The translations under genes and the position numbers were made by a program. Below the pieces are notes generated by a model that was not told the origin of the DNA, did no database searches, and saw only the letters and a program-made list of their open reading frames with translations. A DNA stretch of 14,020 nt from Candidatus Aciduliprofundum sp. GTDB lineage: Archaea > Thermoplasmatota > Thermoplasmata > Thermoplasmatales > Aciduliprofundaceae. Of the stretch, positions 5,270-12,576 are shown in pieces; within the stretch, counting starts at the first letter, position 1, and every line of letters begins with the position of its first letter. The DNA lies in contig WAKY01000075.1 of assembly GCA_015523135.1 (NCBI GenBank), positions 1 through 14,020 on the forward strand, read 5' to 3'.

Positions 5270-6653
5270 GTATTGCGGGATAGCTGGATTTTCTTCCATT
5301 TATAATGTTTCTCATCTTTTATATTTCTCTTTAAGGGCTTTACAACATCGCGGTCAAGAAAGTGCGGGTATTGCCACTTACTATAATGAGGATATTCTTC
5401 TCTATAAAGGGATGGGACTAGTTAATGAAGTTTTTAACTCTGCAATTTTAGAATCTTTGAATGGAAATGTGGGAATTGGACATGTTAGATACTCAACTAC
5501 GGGTGGCTCATCCGCTGAGAATGCACAACCAATAAGAATATACACAAAAGAGCATAAGATTGCGGTGGCACATAATGGAGAAATAGTTAATGTGGAAGAG
5601 CTAAAAAATTTTCTTAATGATATAGGTGCAGCCTTTATAAGTAAAGCAGACAGCGAAATTATAGCAAGAGTATTGGCATATGAGTTAAGTAAGCATGACA
5701 TAGTGGAATCTCTAAAAAATATAGTCAGGAAATTAAGAGGCTCATTCTCCCTTGCAATTCTCATAGATGATCGTTTGTTTGCAATAAGAGACCCTCTTGG
5801 AATCAGGCCCTTAGCTTTGGGAAAAGTAGAGGGTGGATATGGATTGGCTTCTGAGAGCACTGCTTTTCATTCCATTGGAGGAAAATTCATAAGGGATGTT
5901 GAGCCGGGAGAGATTGTAGAAATCACACCTAAAGGATTTATAACTCATCATATTTTTAAGAAGAAACACAAAGCGCATTGCATGTTTGAGTATGTGTACT
6001 TTGCAAGAGCGGATAGCATAATTGATGGGAGATGCGTTTACGATGTGCGCAGAGAAATTGGAAGAATACTCGCAGGAGAGCATCCTGCCCACGCTGATTT
6101 TGTGGTTCCAGTTCCAGATTCAGGGAGAGCTCATGCCATAGGTTACTCTGAAAAAAGTGGAATACCCTATGCTGAAGGATTGATGAAAAATAGGTATGTT
6201 GAGCGTACATTCATCTTGCCATCGCAAGAGACAAGGGTTATGGAGATAAATATGAAACTAAGTCCTGTCAAATCAGTTGTAAAAGATAAAAAAATTGTGC
6301 TTGTGGATGATAGCATCGTTAGAGGTAACACGATGAGGAAAATAGTAAAAATGCTAAAAGATGCCGGTGCAAAAGAAGTGCATGTGCGCGTTGGCTCACC
6401 TCCAATTATAGCCCCTTGCTATCTTGGAATTGATATGAAAACAAGGGACCAATTTATAGCTGCAGGAAGGAGTATTGAAGAAATAAGAGAGCTCATAGGA
6501 GCAGATTCCCTTGGTTATATAAGTATAGATGGATTAGTAAAGGCAATAGGATTGCCCTATGAGGAGCTTTGCTTAGGATGCTTAACAGGCAAATATCCCG
6601 TGCAAATAAAGGGAGAAAAAATAAGATTTCAATCTGACTTGGAAGATTTTTGA
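5214..6653 (+). CDS. purF: Amidophosphoribosyltransferase (PurF), with N-terminal propeptide
   Basis: 479-residue enzyme that converts PRPP and glutamine to phosphoribosylamine, the first step of de novo purine synthesis. The Ntn-hydrolase glutaminase domain starts at Cys21 (CGIAGF) and has LQHRGQESAGI, GHVRYSTTG, HNGEIVN and SKADSE; after removal of residues 1-20 Cys21 would be the N-terminal nucleophile. The phosphoribosyltransferase domain has the PRPP loop IVLVDDSIVRGNT (361-373). Cys256, Cys402, Cys453 and Cys456 (CLGC) match the four [4Fe-4S] ligands of Bacillus-type PurF. The only in-frame initiator before Cys21 is GTG 5214, inside rpl37e, preceded by GAGGTG. The resulting 20-residue leader is longer than the 11 residues of Bacillus PurF. 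An ATG at 5266 overlapping the rpl37e stop is out of frame. It is the third gene of the lsm operon. Confidence 0.9.
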   Translation: MVIPPQECAHTPGQRKRNEYCGIAGFSSIYNVSHLLYFSLRALQHRGQESAGIATYYNEDILLYKGMGLVNEVFNSAILESLNGNVGIGHVRYSTTGGSSAENAQPIRIYTKEHKIAVAHNGEIVNVEELKNFLNDIGAAFISKADSEIIARVLAYELSKHDIVESLKNIVRKLRGSFSLAILIDDRLFAIRDPLGIRPLALGKVEGGYGLASESTAFHSIGGKFIRDVEPGEIVEITPKGFITHHIFKKKHKAHCMFEYVYFARADSIIDGRCVYDVRREIGRILAGEHPAHADFVVPVPDSGRAHAIGYSEKSGIPYAEGLMKNRYVERTFILPSQETRVMEINMKLSPVKSVVKDKKIVLVDDSIVRGNTMRKIVKMLKDAGAKEVHVRVGSPPIIAPCYLGIDMKTRDQFIAAGRSIEEIRELIGADSLGYISIDGLVKAIGLPYEELCLGCLTGKYPVQIKGEKIRFQSDLEDF

Positions 6654-6659
6654 CCACAA

Positions 6660-6667
6660 TTTATATT
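6660..6667 (+). promoter_or_regulatory. TATA box for the 6691-8330 gene pair
   Basis: TTTATATT six bases after the purF stop. Transcription would start near 6687-6690, so the message would be practically leaderless for GTG 6691, or have a leader of about 25 nt for ATG 6715. Confidence 0.45.
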
Positions 6668-6690
6668 ATTGGGTAGAGCATGCAAGAGAT

Positions 6691-6939
6691 GTGAAAAAGA
6701 TAAGGAAATTAAATATGAGGAAAGATTATGAGTTCAGGTACATGCTAGGTCAACTTTTAAAAGACCTGCCAGAGGGAATCCAGGGTTCTTTAAAGGGCAC
6801 AATATACGCCAAGGCATCAAATTATGGGATCAGAGAGGCAAGGGATTACATTCTAAAGAAAAAAGAGGAGGGTATAATTGATGAAACTCTTGCAAAGAAG
6901 CTTATAGACTTGCTTTATAAGTACAGTGTTTACAGATGA
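6691..6939 (+). CDS. Uncharacterised small helical protein (82 aa)
   Basis: I do not recognise this protein. It is 82 residues, basic at the N-terminus (MKKIRKLNMRKDYEFR), and predicted mainly helical. It has a Gly-containing central part (LPEGIQGSLKGTIYAKASNYG, split here as residues about 26-46) and amphipathic helices in IREARDYILKKKEEG and ETLAKKLIDLLYKYSVYR. It has no cysteine pairs, signal peptide or membrane segment. GTG 6691 may be read leaderless from the TATA box at 6660; ATG 6715 (MRKDYEFRYMLGQ) is an alternative that loses eight residues. The stop overlaps the next gene by ATGA, indicating translational coupling and a shared role with that 464-residue protein. Normal codon use and the coupled neighbour make it a real gene. 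Confidence 0.75.
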   Translation: MKKIRKLNMRKDYEFRYMLGQLLKDLPEGIQGSLKGTIYAKASNYGIREARDYILKKKEEGIIDETLAKKLIDLLYKYSVYR

Positions 6940-8330
6940 TGGAGGATTATTTTTATCCTCAAAAATTACCCGAAAAATTGAAATTGAAATTTTTAAAAAA
7001 CACGTTGAGGATAGGGGATTTTACAGATTTTAAAGGATTTATCGTTAAACTTCAAAATGATATAATAATAAGGGAGGCTCTATGGGCAAAAATTGCACCT
7101 ATAATTGGAGATTTTGAAGTTAGAGGCATAACCCCATTTCCAGAGAAGAGTTTTCCAATTATGCCAATAATAGTTCCTAAATGGGTAAATTTACAAGGTT
7201 GCTGCGGGATTGTGGAGGGAAAAATATATGATTTATCCCAATTTTCAGATATGAGGGGAAGGTTCTTGCTCTTGGAAAATTTTGAGAGTATGAGAATGGA
7301 AGATTATCTCCTTATAGAAAAATCCGGGTTAGATGGAAGAAAAATTTACAATTTATTTGATTCTTCATTTCCTGAAACCTCTAGGGATGTAATGCTCTCA
7401 TTTTTCCTATCATCTGGAATATATGTTAATAGGATTGGAGGATGCACAGTTACCTTATTAAATTCCCTTTCAAAATACTACACTTCCAATTTCAAAGGTG
7501 TAAAGATTTTAATGAGTTTAATGCCCTCGCTCTTAAGCAAAAATTCTACAAAGGTTGAAGTAATGTATGAAGAGCCCATAGAGATTAGAGTTTCACATCC
7601 TTTGAAAATCAAGTATGCTCATTTAAATCAAAATAACGCGTTAAAATTTTATCCAACAAGGAGAGGAAGAGAGTGGGAAAAAAGTGCCATAACAGAATCA
7701 ACAATAAAAATTGAAAATTTAATCGGCTCTGCTGAGCTCCCATTCATACCTTACGCAGAAGAGATGAAATTTAATATTGAAGATTTAAAAGAATATGCTG
7801 TGGATATAGCATCTTTTGTTCTAAAAAAGCATCTTGAGAATCCTGAGATTAATGCAAATAGGATGGAAAGGGCAAAAGAAAAATTAATTAGGAAAATAGA
7901 GAAAGAGTTTCCTCTGTTAGCAGAGGCAATGAGGGTTGGAATTGTTATGGATATTGCCGATGTGAATGGATTTGGAGAGCACACAGTAAGATTGATTGAT
8001 TCTTGGGAGAGATTAGGAATGCAGAATGCTGAGGAAAAGATAATGGATTTATATGGCACACTCCTTGAGAGAATTGAAGACGTGCTTCAAGATAAATTAC
8101 GTAGGGAGATATCGTCCTTGGATGAGGGAAAGAGATTTGAAAAAATAATAAACAGAGTACTTTGGGAATTAAATATTTTGAAGCCAGAAGGTTGGGACTT
8201 CTTCTACTTTGAGAAAAAATTAAGAGAGAGAGATATTGAAAATGGTGAAAAAATTCTAAGAGAATTGCTCCAAAAAGGTGTGGTTATTGAAAAAAGAAAG
8301 AACTTGTTTTTGGCTGTTGCAAAGGTATAA
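6936..8330 (+). CDS. Uncharacterised 464-aa protein with C-terminal winged-helix-like segment
   Basis: No family is recognised. The N-terminal half (about 1-235) is mixed strand and helix with two adjacent cysteines near 88-89 (LQGCCGIVEGK) and a FFLSSGIYVNRIGGCTVTLLNSLS segment near 155-180. No Walker A (GxxGK[ST]), metal-binding cluster or membrane helix is visible. From about 270 the protein is strongly helical and charged, with AVDIASFVLKKHLENPEI, NANRMERAKEKLIRKIEKEF and MRVGIVMDIADVNGFGEHT. The last 50 residues (EGWDFFYFEKKLRERDI, a second helix EKILRELLQKG, then VVIEKRKNLFLAV) look like helix-helix-wing of a winged-helix domain, which hints at nucleic-acid or protein binding; this is inference. 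The start ATG 6936 overlaps the upstream stop by 4 nt; ATG 6939 is equally possible. It ends directly against the convergent DUF357 gene. Confidence 0.8.
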   Translation: MMEDYFYPQKLPEKLKLKFLKNTLRIGDFTDFKGFIVKLQNDIIIREALWAKIAPIIGDFEVRGITPFPEKSFPIMPIIVPKWVNLQGCCGIVEGKIYDLSQFSDMRGRFLLLENFESMRMEDYLLIEKSGLDGRKIYNLFDSSFPETSRDVMLSFFLSSGIYVNRIGGCTVTLLNSLSKYYTSNFKGVKILMSLMPSLLSKNSTKVEVMYEEPIEIRVSHPLKIKYAHLNQNNALKFYPTRRGREWEKSAITESTIKIENLIGSAELPFIPYAEEMKFNIEDLKEYAVDIASFVLKKHLENPEINANRMERAKEKLIRKIEKEFPLLAEAMRVGIVMDIADVNGFGEHTVRLIDSWERLGMQNAEEKIMDLYGTLLERIEDVLQDKLRREISSLDEGKRFEKIINRVLWELNILKPEGWDFFYFEKKLRERDIENGEKILRELLQKGVVIEKRKNLFLAVAKV

Positions 8331-8666
8331 CTATTTTGCGAGGGTGAATAGCTCGTGATTATCCTCAACATCAAATATACCCAATCTTGCTCCAGCATCT
8401 AACCATCCATGGGCATAATAGATTGAACCAAAAGCTCTAATATAGTCACCCTTGCTACGAAAGTACTTTGCATCCTCTATATATGCTTTAGCCATATTCA
8501 AAAAATCCTTGGCTATTGGGTAAAGATGCGAGCTTTGAGGCACTGAGATTTTTACAATATTATATGCTCTCTCCGTTACCTCAAAATAATGGTCCAATAT
8601 ATCATCGCTTACCACATTATTCATAGAGAAGGTATATTTAGGAAATTTAAAAATCTTATCAAACAA
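8331..8666 (-). CDS. DUF357 family protein
   Basis: 111-residue helical protein. The region ILDHYFEVTERAYNIVKIS, then YPIAKDFLNMAKAYIEDAKYFRSKGDY and the signature IRAFGSIYYAHGWLDAGARLGIFD fit the archaeal DUF357 family, an antiparallel helical unit of unknown function. The start is uncertain. TTG 8666, overlapping the upstream gene's end by 8 nt and behind a purine tract (GGGGGAGAGAG), gives 111 residues. ATG 8624 would give 97 residues and still keep the conserved domain, but has no evident ribosome binding site. It is the last gene of the PAN - HerA-like - DUF357 unit. Its stop codon touches the stop of the convergent gene, with no base in between. Family assignment is from memory of its conserved AHGWLDAG motif. 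Confidence 0.72.
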   Translation of the reverse strand: MFDKIFKFPKYTFSMNNVVSDDILDHYFEVTERAYNIVKISVPQSSHLYPIAKDFLNMAKAYIEDAKYFRSKGDYIRAFGSIYYAHGWLDAGARLGIFDVEDNHELFTLAK

Positions 8667-10149
8667 CCTTTACGCTCTCTCCCCCATGCTTCGTTTCCCT
8701 AGGCCTTATTTCTACAAAAAGAGGCATAGGAATATTTCCCCCCGTAACAAGGGCTACACCTACAGGTAATCTCTGAATCTCTTCTAAAGAGCCTTTCGTA
8801 AGTCCCTCTACCGAATTACCTATGGCTCTCAAATCATTTGGATTCGTAACCCGCAATATTATCTGGGTGTTGCACTGAGAAAGTATATTTTTATCAACCT
8901 TCGCAGGCCTCTGAGATATTATACACAATCCAAGCCCAAATTTTCTTCCTTCTGATGCTATTGTACGGAGAATCTTTGTTGATGAGGATGTCCCCTGCTG
9001 TGGTGCATAGTTATGTGCCTCCTCCACCACGAGCATTAATGGAGGAATCTTGTTTCTCTTTCTAAGCTCAAATAAAGCCATTGAGAGACGCTGCACCACA
9101 AGCTCTTGTATATCTGGAGGCACCCCTCTGAGATTTATTATCGATAGCTTTCCACGCTGTACAATTTCGTTAATTTTCGTACCTCTCTTATCAAATATTC
9201 CCATCTCATCAAGATACTCAAGCTGAGAAATGAGTGGCTGTAAAGCATTGTTTTCTTCACTCTCTAAAATTCTCATAACATCTCTTACGGTATAATATTG
9301 ACGAGATGTTTTAAGCAAATCCATGGCTTTTCGTAGGGGTATAAGGTACTGTCTTGCATCAAGATTCATTAAATTTAAAAGCTCCCTGGGAGTTATTGAT
9401 GATAGTGTGAATTTTAAAGGTTTGCCATTATTTAGCTGCACATCTGGTGTGAAAACATTTATCTTGCCCTCATAACCCCGCGGCACAACTCCAAATTCCT
9501 GATGCAGTTTGGTTTTTTTGCTTGGAGTTGTAAGAGAGATGTATTCTCCATGAGGGTCTATGACAACAGCAGTTACATTATGCTTTAAGAATTCTTCAAG
9601 AAGGACTCCTGTTAAATAACTTTTCCCTGCTCCTGTTTTTGCTAAAATGCTAACATGCTTTTGAACCATCACATTTATGTCTAGATAAATAGGAATTTTT
9701 CTATAACGATAAAGGCGACCTATATAAGCACCCTTTTCTTTTATATCTTTTATGCCTATAACTTTCTTTATAAACTCCTCTTCCGCCTTGTAAACTACGC
9801 TTCCAACATTGAAAGGAGTGCGAGGGAATTGTAAAAGACCGCGCTCATCCCTATAACCTATAACAACAATCGTTGCAGCCACTATTTCCTTTAAAGTAAA
9901 ATCGTCATCCTGCAATTTTACAACTTTCTCCAAAGTCAAATTCGTTTTTCTCTTTATCTCATCAACCTTTCCCAAAACCCAACCAAATCTTTCGTGATAG
10001 ACCTGCACATAATCTCCCTGCTCTAAATTTCCTATAACATGGCAGGTGAACTCCGTAGTACCTACATCCCCGTAAATTACCCCAACTTTTTTAAGGGAAG
10101 CACTATCCATATATCCCTCTCCAAGATGTTTTACTTCAACTTCTGACAT
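8659..10149 (-). CDS. HerA-like ATPase (HAS-barrel, FtsK/HerA superfamily)
   Basis: 496-residue ATPase resembling the hexameric DNA translocase HerA. Residues about 20-110 form the HAS-barrel, with GVIYGDVGTTEFTCHVI, then VQVYHERFGWVLGKVDEI and VVIGYRDERGLLQFPRTPF. The ATPase core has Walker A AKTGAGKSYL (170-179), AVVIDPHGEY (195-203), Walker B LMLVVEEAHNYAP (371-383), ASEGRKFGLGLCIISQRP (399-415, the sensor segment typical of HerA) and SQCNTQIILRVTNPNDL (424-440). The C-terminus GVALVTGGNIPMPLFVEIRPR is also HerA-like. Length fits the family (about 490-510). In most archaea herA is with nurA, mre11 and rad50; none is here, so this may be a paralogue with another job. ATG 10149 lies 19 nt after the PAN stop. 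A role in DNA translocation is inferred from the family only. Confidence 0.88.
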   Translation of the reverse strand: MSEVEVKHLGEGYMDSASLKKVGVIYGDVGTTEFTCHVIGNLEQGDYVQVYHERFGWVLGKVDEIKRKTNLTLEKVVKLQDDDFTLKEIVAATIVVIGYRDERGLLQFPRTPFNVGSVVYKAEEEFIKKVIGIKDIKEKGAYIGRLYRYRKIPIYLDINVMVQKHVSILAKTGAGKSYLTGVLLEEFLKHNVTAVVIDPHGEYISLTTPSKKTKLHQEFGVVPRGYEGKINVFTPDVQLNNGKPLKFTLSSITPRELLNLMNLDARQYLIPLRKAMDLLKTSRQYYTVRDVMRILESEENNALQPLISQLEYLDEMGIFDKRGTKINEIVQRGKLSIINLRGVPPDIQELVVQRLSMALFELRKRNKIPPLMLVVEEAHNYAPQQGTSSSTKILRTIASEGRKFGLGLCIISQRPAKVDKNILSQCNTQIILRVTNPNDLRAIGNSVEGLTKGSLEEIQRLPVGVALVTGGNIPMPLFVEIRPRETKHGGESVKVV

Positions 10150-10168
10150 ATTTTACCCTTCTAGCTCA

Positions 10169-11353
10169 TTATGCAAACATTTCTCCAGGTATTTCCTTTC
10201 TGAGGTCATCAGCATGCAGGAATTTCCTTATGGCCTTTTCAAAATCATCATGGGTTACATAATCTCTCTCGTCCCTTATCGCAAACATTCCAGCTTCCAT
10301 ACATATAACCTTTAAATCTGCACCGCTAAATCCATCAGTTTTCTTTGCAATCTTTTCAAGATCTACATCCTTTAAATTCATTCTGCGCGTATGGATCTTG
10401 AGAATTTCAATCCTAGCATTGTAATCAGGGTAAGGTACTTGAATTATCCTATCGAATCTTCCTGGCCTAAGCAGCGCCTCATCAAGTATGTCTGGGCGAT
10501 TCGTAGCTGCAATAATTTTCACATTATCTAATGGCTCAAAACCATCTAACTCAGCAAGAAGCTGCATAAGGGTGCGCTGCACTTCTCTATCTCCACTTGT
10601 GGCCATATCAAGGCGGCGAGCACCTATGGCATCTATCTCATCAATAAAAACTATGCTCGGCGCTTTTTTCCTTGCCAAGTCAAATAGCTCTCTTACAAGC
10701 TTGGCCCCTTCCCCTATGTATTTTCTAACGAGCTCGCTTCCAACGGTGCGAATGAATGTGGCATGGGTATGATGAGCAACGGCCTTAGCAAGCAAGGTCT
10801 TACCTGTGCCTGGAGGACCTGCAAGCAAAACGCCCTTTGGTGGTTCAATTCCAACTTTTTTATACAATTCGGGCTTGAGAAGAGGAAGCTCAACTGCTTC
10901 TCTTATCTCCCTAATCTGCTTTTTTAATCCCCCTATGTCATCGTAAGTAACCCTTGGCTTTTCTATTATCTCAGCCGCTGTTATTGCTGGATCGTATGAT
11001 TCTGGAATCATATGCACTATAGCAAAAGTTTGCTTGTTTAAAGCCACCTTAGCCCCTGGTTTTATCTTATCTTTTGGCACATAGGAAGAGACATTAACTA
11101 TAAATGTTGGACCCGCAGTGCTCCTTACAACGATCCTATCATCATCTATTACATCCTCAATTGTGCCAACAAGTAAAGGTGGAGATTTCATCCTGTTTAT
11201 CTCCTTACGCAAGCGTTCAATATCGCCTTGCAATCTCCTAAGTTCTGATTCTAAATACCTCTTCTCATCCTCCAATATCCTAATCTGCCTCAACAATTCA
11301 TCACGGTCGTAATCGTAATCCATCACATCGCTATCAATAAGGTCCTTTGCCAT
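10169..11353 (-). CDS. pan: Proteasome-activating nucleotidase (PAN), AAA+ ATPase
   Basis: 394-residue AAA+ ATPase that unfolds substrates and feeds them into the archaeal 20S proteasome. An N-terminal coiled coil lies at about 17-55, followed by a Pro-Pro break (58-59) and an OB domain at about 60-115. The AAA core has Walker A GPPGTGKT (179-186), pore loop KYIGEG (211-216, with Tyr in the usual aromatic position), Walker [10 protein letters not shown] (234-242), sensor-1 AATNRPD and arginine fingers in LLRPGRFDR (Arg296, Arg299). Sensor 2 is [15 protein letters not shown]. The usual C-terminal hydrophobic-Tyr-X gate-opening motif is replaced by Met-Phe-Ala. The long open frame continues upstream to 11563, but ATG 11353 has GGTG five bases before it and yields the normal PAN N-terminus. 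It is the first gene of a three-gene unit. Confidence 0.95.
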   Translation of the reverse strand: MAKDLIDSDVMDYDYDRDELLRQIRILEDEKRYLESELRRLQGDIERLRKEINRMKSPPLLVGTIEDVIDDDRIVVRSTAGPTFIVNVSSYVPKDKIKPGAKVALNKQTFAIVHMIPESYDPAITAAEIIEKPRVTYDDIGGLKKQIREIREAVELPLLKPELYKKVGIEPPKGVLLAGPPGTGKTLLAKAVAHHTHATFIRTVGSELVRKYIGEGAKLVRELFDLARKKAPSIVFIDEIDAIGARRLDMATSGDREVQRTLMQLLAELDGFEPLDNVKIIAATNRPDILDEALLRPGRFDRIIQVPYPDYNARIEILKIHTRRMNLKDVDLEKIAKKTDGFSGADLKVICMEAGMFAIRDERDYVTHDDFEKAIRKFLHADDLRKEIPGEMFA

Positions 11354-11383
11354 ATTTACACCGTTTCCATATTGCCTTTTTTG

Positions 11384-11392
11384 TATTTTAAA
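11384..11392 (-). promoter_or_regulatory. Probable TATA box of the PAN operon
   Basis: On the minus strand AAGTTTAAAATAC lies about 35 nt before ATG 11353. The predicted start near 11362 would leave a leader just long enough for the GGTG at 11359-11362. It is a weaker match than the other TATA boxes in the window. Confidence 0.4.
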
Positions 11393-11415
11393 CTTATGAA
11401 TGCATAGCGGAATAA

Positions 11416-11423
11416 TTAAATAA
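11416..11423 (+). promoter_or_regulatory. Probable TATA box of rpoL
   Basis: TTAAATAA about 26 nt before ATG 11445, so the message would begin at or next to that ATG and be leaderless. It lies about 25 bp from the divergent PAN TATA box. Confidence 0.4.
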
Positions 11424-11444
11424 TAGGGAAATTTAACCCAGTTT

Positions 11445-11726
11445 ATGAAGGAGATGGAGTTCAAGATCATTTCCAAGGAGAAAAATGAGATGGTTTTAGA
11501 GGTTATTAATGCGGATAGAACCTTGCTCATTCCACTTGTGGAAGAGTTAAATAAAGATGACATGGTTGAGCAAGCTATCTATCATTATGACCATCCATAC
11601 CTTGAAAATCCAACTTTAAAGATAAAAGTGAAAAGCGGTAAGCCACAAGCAGCAATAAAGAGAGCTGCTAAAAAATTGGAAAAAGTATTTGAAGAAATGG
11701 AGAAAGAATTTGAAAAATCTAAATAG
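11445..11726 (+). CDS. rpoL: DNA-directed RNA polymerase subunit L (Rpb11/AC19 homologue)
   Basis: 93-residue small subunit that pairs with RpoD in the archaeal RNA polymerase assembly platform. The family pattern is visible: [17 protein letters not shown] strand, [20 protein letters not shown] (about 24-43; the Thr-Leu-Leu helix normally has His before Thr, here Arg), [15 protein letters not shown] (about 47-61, with the nearly invariant Asp-His-Pro), then [25 protein letters not shown]. Length fits (about 85-100). ATG 11445 may be leaderless. ATG 11454 gives the more usual MEFKI start, but the AAGGAG before it is directly adjacent, too close for a normal site. It stands alone rather than in a ribosomal cluster, divergent from PAN and overlapping scpA tail to tail by 8 bp. 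Confidence 0.88.
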   Translation: MKEMEFKIISKEKNEMVLEVINADRTLLIPLVEELNKDDMVEQAIYHYDHPYLENPTLKIKVKSGKPQAAIKRAAKKLEKVFEEMEKEFEKSK

Positions 11727-12576
11727 ATTCTATTCTTATTTCTGGTGGATTCATAAATTCTATGTTTCTAAGCTCCTGAGGCACCAGTATCCTTATGTTT
11801 ATCTCTCCATATGGTACTTCTTGCTGCAATTCAACTTTTTTGAATCTCTCCAAGAACAAGAGAGATAAGAAAACCTTTATGAAATCTTCCCTAGTTCCAT
11901 CGTATAGAAGGGACAATGGAATTTCATCCCCATTTACCTCACTCAAACGAGCCCATACTTCTTTTATCTCTTCCTCCAAATCCTCCCTATGAACTTTTTC
12001 ATCTAGATTAAATTTGAATTTTTCTCTTATTTTTCTCTGCTTCTTTTTCATTTCGACTTCTCTTCTAGCTTCATTTATTGCCTGGATCAGTTCCATCAAG
12101 CTTACAGGTCTTTCTTCCTCTCTCCTAACAGGCTCTCTTATCTCAATATCTGGCTCTAAATCTATGATTTCTTCTTCATAGGACTCAAACGGGGATACAT
12201 CTATATCAAAGAATTCAGAATCTACATAGTAAATTTCTCTCTCAACTTCGTCAAGAATATCCTCGCTCTTTCTCATAAGTATATTCCAAGCCATGTATAT
12301 TATCTTGCCCGCAATTATGAAATCTATATCTTTTTCCTTCTTCACTCTCTCCATATATAGCTTTGTGAATTTCACCAAGTCTATTTTCCAAGGGTCAAGC
12401 TTCTCGTCCATGACTAATTCAAATACGATCGCAATTGCCTTATCTACAGGGTTTTTTGCAGTTATATGTATTCCATCCTCCAAACTCTGAGCCATATGAA
12501 TGTAATAATCTACATCAATATCCTCATCCAATAGAGCTTTATAGTACATAAGATGCTCAGTTATTTCATGCTGCAC
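11719..12576 (-). CDS. scpA: ScpA-type kleisin subunit of the Smc-ScpAB complex
   Basis: 285-residue kleisin that bridges Smc heads in chromosome condensation and segregation. The N-terminal helical domain has NPVDKAIAIVFELVMDEKLDPWKIDLVKFTKLYMERV (split at about 42-60 and 61-79); the EKLDPWKIDLV motif is the ScpA signature. A very acidic linker follows at about 105-160 and a basic stretch (EVEMKKKQRKIREKFKF) near 173-189. The C-terminal winged helix (about 210-275, with IPLSLLYDGTREDFIKVFLSLLFLERFKKV) would bind the Smc head. GTG 12576, seven bases after a GGGGGTG, is taken as start; GTG 12582 is possible and adds two residues. It overlaps the smc 3' end by 11 nt, so the two are translationally coupled. 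scpB is not in the window. Confidence 0.88.
   Translation of the reverse strand: MQHEITEHLMYYKALLDEDIDVDYYIHMAQSLEDGIHITAKNPVDKAIAIVFELVMDEKLDPWKIDLVKFTKLYMERVKKEKDIDFIIAGKIIYMAWNILMRKSEDILDEVEREIYYVDSEFFDIDVSPFESYEEEIIDLEPDIEIREPVRREEERPVSLMELIQAINEARREVEMKKKQRKIREKFKFNLDEKVHREDLEEEIKEVWARLSEVNGDEIPLSLLYDGTREDFIKVFLSLLFLERFKKVELQQEVPYGEINIRILVPQELRNIEFMNPPEIRIESI

Noticed and set aside
5266..5283. ATGA overlap of rpl37e stop as purF start
   Set aside because: The ATG is out of frame with the CGIAGF motif and meets TAG after five codons; kept only as a frameshift alternative in the findings.
5402..5860. 152-codon open frame on the minus strand
   Set aside because: It lies wholly inside purF, whose conserved motifs in the plus frame are unmistakable.
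6936..8330. 464-aa protein as a degenerate MCM helicase
   Set aside because: A C-terminal winged-helix-like end is the only similarity. No Walker A, Walker B or arginine finger motifs are visible.
11354..11563. 70-residue N-terminal extension of PAN
   Set aside because: It would run through the PAN promoter and rpoL, has a non-coding flavour, and PAN has a proper start with GGTG at 11353.
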